Shown here piece after piece: positions 58,801 through 64,000 of a DNA stretch of 64,000 nucleotides. The stretch is from Polaromonas sp. (GTDB lineage: Bacteria > Pseudomonadota > Gammaproteobacteria > Burkholderiales > Burkholderiaceae_C): assembly GCA_021731285.1 (NCBI GenBank), contig JAKFXR010000027.1, positions 1-64,000 on the forward strand, written 5' to 3'. The translations under genes were made by a program, and so were the position numbers. The stretch's first letter is position 1. The number at the start of each line of letters is the position of its first letter. The notes under the pieces are model-generated. The model was not told the origin of the DNA and did no database searches. It was given only the letters and a program-made list of their open reading frames with translations.

Positions 58801-59706
58801 CGAGCAACCCGCAGTGATGAGCTGCAGCACCGGGGCGTCTCCTGCCAGCGGCTCCATCTGCGCGCCTTCCACGCTGTCGCCGTCGTCGCCGTCCAGCGCG
58901 GTCATCGCAAAGCTGGTGGCGTTAAGCACCACGCCCACCTGATGCTCAGCCGCCAGCGACTGCAGCAGCGCCAGGCTGGCCGAGTTCTTCAGCGAATCCA
59001 CGGCCACAGCCACGGTGTTGAGGCCCGCACCGTGGAGTGCGGCCAGCATGGCGTCAAACACCGCCGTGTTGCCGGCCTGCACATGGGCGCGGTAAAACAC
59101 CAGCAGCGCCACGGGCGCGCCGTTTTTCCAGGGCGCGAATAGATTGGCCCCTTGCGGCTGGTAGACCATGGCGGGTGGCAGGCTCACGGGTGGTGCGGGG
59201 CGCTTACCCAGGCCAAACGCGGCGTGGCCAATCAGTTCAAAAAATGTGCGTGCGTTGCCCTGACCGCCTTCGCGCAGACAACGCCAGAGCTGGCGGCAAT
59301 CCTCATGCGGGGCGGTGCTGCGCAGCAGCAGTTGCAGGTCTTCACTGGCATCGCCCGAGAACAGGGCCAGCCACTGGCCGCGCGCACGGGCCAGGTTGCA
59401 TACCTGCTCCACCACATAGGCCCAATCGCTGGCTGCCCCAAGATGGTCGATGACCACCACACGTGCATGCTGCAACACATCGTCTGCGTACATGTCAGCC
59501 GATGCGGGCTGGCGCAGCCACATCAGGTTGGCCAGGCGCACCGTGGGGAATCCTTCTGGCAACTGCTGAGCCGCATCGGCCAGCAAAGACAGCGTGGTGT
59601 CGGCCGCGCTGAGCACCACAATGTCGCCCCGCGTCTGCTCCACGCGCACCACGCCCTGGCCTCCGTCTTCAACGTGGCCGCCGGGGCGGGTGGAGAGTAA
59701 GTGCAT
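55879..59706 (-). CDS. cobN: Cobaltochelatase subunit CobN
   Basis: 1275 aa; [51 protein letters not shown]. Confidence 0.96.
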   Translation of the reverse strand: [1275 protein letters not shown]

Positions 59707-59739
59707 GCAGGCTTTCTTGAGTGGTCGATTTTCTTAAGT

Positions 59740-59822
59740 CCGTTCGCGTTGAGTTTGTCGAAACGCAGCCCTTGCCAATCAAGGATGCGTAGAAGGCATC
59801 GACAGGCTCAGCCTGAACGGAG
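59740..59822. repeat. REP-like inverted repeat
   Basis: CCGTTCGCGTTGAGTTTGTCGAAACGC ... CATCGACAGGCTCAGCCTGAACGG. Confidence 0.8.
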
Positions 59823-59840
59823 TTTTGGTACTTTCTTGTT

Positions 59841-60902
59841 TTAAGCCAGGACGGGAGTTGCCAGGGCCGCGCACAGCTCGGCTTGCAAAACTCCGGCGTT
59901 CAGCTCAGACCCAATCAGCACCAGGCGCGATTGACGTGTTTCATCCGCACGCCAGGGGCGATCAAAGTAGCTGTCAAAGCGCGTGCCCACGCCCTGCACC
60001 ACCAGGCGCATGGCCACGCCGGGCAAGGCCACAAATCCCTTGGCGCGGTAAATCTCATGGCGTTCTACGAGGCTGCGCAGTGCGGCCAGCAGCGCGTCGC
60101 GGTTTTGCACGTCGAGTGCCACCTGCACCGAGTCAAAAGCATCATGGTCGTGGTCTTCTTCCTCGTCGTGGTGGGTCTTGCGTTGGTCGATCTGGTCTTC
60201 CACCGCACGCTCCAGGCCCAACAGCACGCCTATGTCGATGCGGCCATGCTGCGCCTGCACCAGCTTCACGCCGGGCGCGGTCTCTAGGCGGATGGTAGCT
60301 TCCACACTGGCCAGCGCAGCGGCGTCCATCCCGTCGGTCTTGTGCACCACCACCAAGTCGGCCGTGGCCAGTTGGTCTTCAAACAACTCGTGCAGAGGTG
60401 AGTCGTGGTCCAGGTTGTCGTCGGAGCGGCGCTGGGCATCCACGGCCACGGGGTCGTCGGCAAAGTCCCCTGCAGCGACCGCAGGCGCGTCCACCACCGT
60501 CACCACCGCATCCACCGTAAAAGTGTTGCGCAGCGCGGGCCACTGGAAGGCCTGCACCAGCGGCTTGGGCAGGGCCAGACCCGAGGTTTCGATGATCAGG
60601 TGGTCAATCTGGTCGCGGCGTGTGGCCAGTTTCTCCATCACCGGCGCAAATTCTTCCTGCACCGTGCAGCACAGGCAGCCGTTGGCCAGCTCATAGAGCT
60701 GCCCGTTTTCTTCGCCGTTCTCGTCGCAGCCAATGCCGCAACCGCGCAGCAGTTCACCATCGATGCCGAGTTCACCAAACTCGTTGACGATGACCGCGAT
60801 GCGGCGGCCCTGCGCGTTGGCCAGCAGATGGCGCAGGAGCGTGGTCTTGCCGCTGCCCAGGAAGCCGGTAACGATGGTGGTGGGGATTTTTCGGGTTTGC
60901 AT
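59841..60902 (-). CDS. cobW: CobW-family GTPase/metallochaperone
   Basis: TIVTGFLGSGKTTLLRHLL, NGCLCCTVQEEF, His-rich HHDEEEDHDHD. Confidence 0.95.
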   Translation of the reverse strand: MQTRKIPTTIVTGFLGSGKTTLLRHLLANAQGRRIAVIVNEFGELGIDGELLRGCGIGCDENGEENGQLYELANGCLCCTVQEEFAPVMEKLATRRDQIDHLIIETSGLALPKPLVQAFQWPALRNTFTVDAVVTVVDAPAVAAGDFADDPVAVDAQRRSDDNLDHDSPLHELFEDQLATADLVVVHKTDGMDAAALASVEATIRLETAPGVKLVQAQHGRIDIGVLLGLERAVEDQIDQRKTHHDEEEDHDHDAFDSVQVALDVQNRDALLAALRSLVERHEIYRAKGFVALPGVAMRLVVQGVGTRFDSYFDRPWRADETRQSRLVLIGSELNAGVLQAELCAALATPVLA

Positions 60903-60925
60903 ATGGATTGTGTTTCTAAAAATAG

Positions 60926-61495
60926 TCAGTCTTCGATACCACGCTGTGCGGGCACACCAGCCTTGAAGTGGTGTTTGATGAGGGTCATCTCGGTCACCGT
61001 GTCGGCCAGCTCGATCAGTTCGGCCGGGGCATTGCGGCCCGTGAGCACCACGTGCACATGCGGTGGGCGGTTGCGCAGGCATTCCAAAATGCTCTCCAGC
61101 GCAACCCAGCCGTAGCGCAAGGGATACATGATTTCATCGAGCACCACCATGAAGTGCTCGCCAGCCATCACGGTGGCGCTGGCCTTGGCCCAGCCCTCTT
61201 GCGCCAGTGCGGCGGAGTGGTCAAGGTCGCGGCTCTTCCAGCTAAAGCCATCGCCCAGGCCTTCAATGGGCACACCCAGTTGTTCAAACAAACGGTGCTC
61301 ACCAAAGCGCGCGCTGGGCACCTTCATGAACTGGTACACCTTGATTTTCTTGCCCCGGCCATGGGCGCGCAGGGCTAGGCCAAAGGCGGCTGTGCTTTTG
61401 CCCTTGCCGTGGCCGGTGTTGATGAGGATGAGGCCGCGGCGCTCGGCCGTGGGGACAACCCGTTCGTAATCGACGGGTGGGGTTTCAATCTGCAT
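60926..61495 (-). CDS. cobO: Cob(I)yrinic acid a,c-diamide adenosyltransferase
   Basis: LILINTGHGKGKSTAAFGLALRAHGRGKKIKVYQFMK; VVLDEIMYPLRYG. Confidence 0.95.
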   Translation of the reverse strand: MQIETPPVDYERVVPTAERRGLILINTGHGKGKSTAAFGLALRAHGRGKKIKVYQFMKVPSARFGEHRLFEQLGVPIEGLGDGFSWKSRDLDHSAALAQEGWAKASATVMAGEHFMVVLDEIMYPLRYGWVALESILECLRNRPPHVHVVLTGRNAPAELIELADTVTEMTLIKHHFKAGVPAQRGIED

Positions 61496-61675
61496 GGGAG
61501 CCCTCTTGGGAGTTTGGGGTGACCTTGGGCAGCGCAATCCACTGCCCCTGCACGGTGTGGACAGCAATGCGTCGGTCGAATACGTATCCAGCGCCAGTGC
61601 GCCCAGAGCAGCGAAAGAACGCATGCCTGCATCATGGCTTGGCTCCTGGAGCTTCGGAGGGCAGCGCAGCCCGCC

Positions 61676-62588
61676 GCTAGGGTCTGCGCATGCAGTTCGG
61701 GGTAGCCGCCGGGAATCCACAGCGCATCGCATGCGGGCAGCGCCGCATCGGCCAGCGGCGAAAAAAACACCAACTCGGCACGCAGCGCACGCAGGGTGTC
61801 GAGGTTGGCGGCGTAAATAAAGCAGAAGGCCGCATCGCATGCAATCGCAATCGTTTTGCCATGCAAAGTAAGGAGTCCGTGCGAAATAGATGCAGCGACT
61901 TCAGGTGCCACAAAGTCCACCGCCCAACGCTGCAAACCCTCCAGCGTCATCTGGCCCATCGGAGTGGTGGTCAATGCGTCGGCAGCCGCACCCAAGCGCT
62001 GCATCGCATCCACCACTTCGGTGGCGACCATCAACCCCAGGTGCCGCTCAGGCAGGGTCATGGCGGCATTGCGCATTACGGCCCCCCATCCATTGATCGG
62101 CGGCCACGCTGCCCTGCGGCATGACCGTATGGCGTTCGCTGGCCACACGGTTGGCCAGCACACCGGCCCAGGGCATGTTGGGCCGGTAATGCTGTAGGCC
62201 AAAGGCCACCGCTCCGAAGGTGCCCGCCATGGCAGACGCATCCACCACCGCCAACACGGGCAGACCAAAGCGCTGCGCCAGGTCTGCCGCGCTGGGATCA
62301 CCGTCAAACAGGCCCATCACGCTTTCCACAAGGATCAGGTCCGCCTCTAGCGCCGCCGCATGCAGGCGCGCATGGCAATCGGCCTCGCCGGTCATCCACA
62401 AATCGAGCTGGTGCACGGTTGTACCTGAGGCCAGCGTGTGCCAGCAGGGATCCAAAAAAATCGGGTCCGCACTTGAACACCCGCACCCGCCGGCCTTGGC
62501 GCGTGTGCAAACGCGCCAGGGCCGCGGTGATGGTGGTCTTACCCTGGCCAGAGGCCGGGGCGGCGACAAGGATGGCGGGTGTTTTCAC
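61676..62588 (-). pseudogene. cobB: Cobyrinate a,c-diamide synthase, two frameshifts and missing GATase domain
   Basis: MKTPAILVAAPASGQGKTTITAALARL...FKCGPDF | LDPCWHTLASGTTVHQLDLWMTGE...DQWMG | AVMRNAAMTLPERHLGLM...LWIPGGYPELHAQTLA then unrelated sequence. Confidence 0.85.
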
Positions 62589-62797
62589 AAACTAACCAGA
62601 CTCTCGTCTTTCTTCACGGCACAGCAGGAGTACACGGCCACCCCAGCGCAGGAAAAGCAGCCGACAAGGCACACCCAAGCACCGCCAAGCGTGTTTGATC
62701 AATACCGGTTTGCATGAAATAAAACCCCATAAGAACCCTCCCTGGCTTCCCCGCCTGGGCATGGGCGTCAAGACTGCGCGCGCACGTGCAGCCACCT

Positions 62798-63008
62798 TGT
62801 TGGCCGGTATCCGGGCTGGTGGAGCGACTTGCCAAGCCTTCCCAGACGCGTGTTCAAACGCCCAGTGGCTGTGTGTTGGCAGTTGAATCGGGGGATTCGT
62901 CCACTTACCGTTGCGGGGGCAGCGCAGGTTAGGTTCGGCGTTGACCGCTTCCCCCTCCTGCTTCCCGTTGAACTGCGGCGTGGGAACCACACCGCGAGCA
63001 CCAACAAG
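62798..63008 (-). promoter_or_regulatory. Cobalamin riboswitch
   Basis: Minus strand: GGTTCCCACGCCGCAGTTCAACGGGAA, CTGCCCCCGCAACGGTAA, CAGCCACTG, GGGAAGGC, B12 box AGCCCGGATACCGGCC. Confidence 0.93.
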
Positions 63009-63322
63009 GCTATTCTAGGCTAAATGTTCGACCTACCACAGCCTCAAAGACCGCTTGGCTATCCACTTGTTTGCAAGACAGACCGACCCAAACGCAACTG
63101 CCAAAATCATGTCCATGGGTCACGTCCGGACACCTGAACAATGACCCATGTCCACGACTCTAAACCTTACCCCTGTAGGAAGGTCAAGCGCTTAAATGCT
63201 TTTTATTGTTACGTGATCTCCGTCCGCCTACTCCACCATGGTTTTGGGATCACAAGCGCAGGCAAGCCACTGCATTGCAGCGGTCCTTCTGGTCCAAAAG
63301 CCACCGGGAAGAGCGGCGCCGG

Positions 63323-63733
63323 TCAGTAAGCGTCATGGAGTGCAGAAATTAAAGGGCAAGAAATGCTTCCCTTGGCCGAGCGGCAGTCCTCCACTAGAGT
63401 GCTCAGGACTGACTCTATGCGGCGTAGATCATCCAACTTTTCACGAACGCCCACCAGTTTGTGCTCGGCCAGGCCTCTGGCCTCTTGGCAATGGGTGCCA
63501 TCCTCCAGCCTCAGCAGTTCCGAAATTTCGTCCAAGCTAAAACCCAGGCGCTGGGCAGATTTCACAAACCTCACACGGCTTACCTCCGCGGCCCCATAAC
63601 GTCGAATACTGCCATATGGGCGTTCTGGTTCCGCCAGCAAACCTTTACGCTGGTAGAACCGGATGGTTTCAACATTGACATCAGCTGCGGCAGCAAACTC
63701 GCCAATTGTCAGCTGGCTCACAATTTTTTCCAT
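63323..63733 (-). CDS. merR: Mercuric resistance regulator
   Basis: [50 protein letters not shown]-terminus; divergent mer promoter. Confidence 0.94.
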   Translation of the reverse strand: MEKIVSQLTIGEFAAAADVNVETIRFYQRKGLLAEPERPYGSIRRYGAAEVSRVRFVKSAQRLGFSLDEISELLRLEDGTHCQEARGLAEHKLVGVREKLDDLRRIESVLSTLVEDCRSAKGSISCPLISALHDAY

Positions 63734-63737
63734 GTGC

Positions 63738-63768
63738 TTGACTCCGTACTTAAGTACGGAAGTAATCT
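63738..63768 (+). promoter_or_regulatory. mer operator/promoter
   Basis: TTGACT-CCGTACTTAAGTACGGAAG(19)-TAATCT. Confidence 0.95.
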
Positions 63769-63774
63769 TACGCC

Positions 63775-64000
63775 ATGAAATCAAGCATTACTACGGACCA
63801 ACTCGCCGCCACGCAACAGCGGAAACAGGGTGGCCCCATCGCTCTAATTACCGGCGGCGTTGCAGCCTTTCTAGCATCCGCCTGCTGCCTCGGCCCACTG
63901 GTGCTGATTCTGTTGGGATTTAGTGGCGCCTGGATTGGCAATCTGGCCCTCCTGGAGCCTTATCGACCCTTCTTTATTGGAATTGCCCTGTTGGCTTTGT
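63775..64000 (+). CDS. merT: Mercuric transport protein MerT (partial, runs off right edge)
   Basis: [57 protein letters not shown]. Confidence 0.94.
   Translation, partial: MKSSITTDQLAATQQRKQGGPIALITGGVAAFLASACCLGPLVLILLGFSGAWIGNLALLEPYRPFFIGIALLAL

Noticed and set aside
57715-59142. 475-aa plus-strand ORF
   Set aside because: Antisense shadow of cobN.
62592-62990. 132-aa minus-strand ORF upstream of cobB
   Set aside because: Covers the cobalamin riboswitch; not a plausible protein.
1-64000. CRISPR array
   Set aside because: No regularly spaced direct repeats with unique spacers were seen anywhere; short repeats present are REP-like, operators or gene fragments.

Overview
The window looks like a Comamonadaceae-type betaproteobacterial chromosome segment (taxonomy inferred from gene content and repeat style, not searched). 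Left to right: (1) a ParA fragment, a Ser/Thr kinase, a cyclase-FHA protein, beta-ketoadipate genes (pcaF/J/I with a divergent IclR regulator), a c4-like cytochrome, and a MoxR-VWA pair; (2) tRNA-Arg(CCT), then a type I restriction-modification locus hsdM-hsdS-fic-hsdR; (3) cysM and a tRNA-Leu(CAA) gene interrupted by a ~228-nt Azoarcus-type group I intron, preceded by a second truncated copy of the tRNA 5' half and ~255 bp of unexplained, probably structured sequence; (4) a mosaic metal-resistance island (~23-43.7 kb): His-tailed DMT transporter, MerR-controlled Cys-rich membrane protein, ynfA, lspA-dsbB-dsbA-like-SCO-L,D-transpeptidase block, DUF3703, CDF exporter, P1B ATPase with cadR-like regulator, czcICBA with a PII-like gene, and scars of an integrase, a cusA and small genes; (5) an aerobic cobalamin cluster on both strands (bluB, cobA, cobG-H-I-J, cobK, cobL-E-M-F, cbtA/B, chlD/I, cobN, cobW, cobO) with a cobalamin riboswitch heading the minus-strand arm, whose first gene (cobB/cbiA) appears broken by two frameshifts and loss of its glutaminase domain; (6) the start of a mer operon. 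Most noteworthy: the split tRNA-Leu/group I intron with its duplicated half-gene, the Fic gene with its own TGTCGACA operator cluster inside the RM locus, the envelope/thiol module in the metal island, and the decayed cobB behind an intact riboswitch. All calls come from reading sequence and supplied ORFs; no database searches were run.
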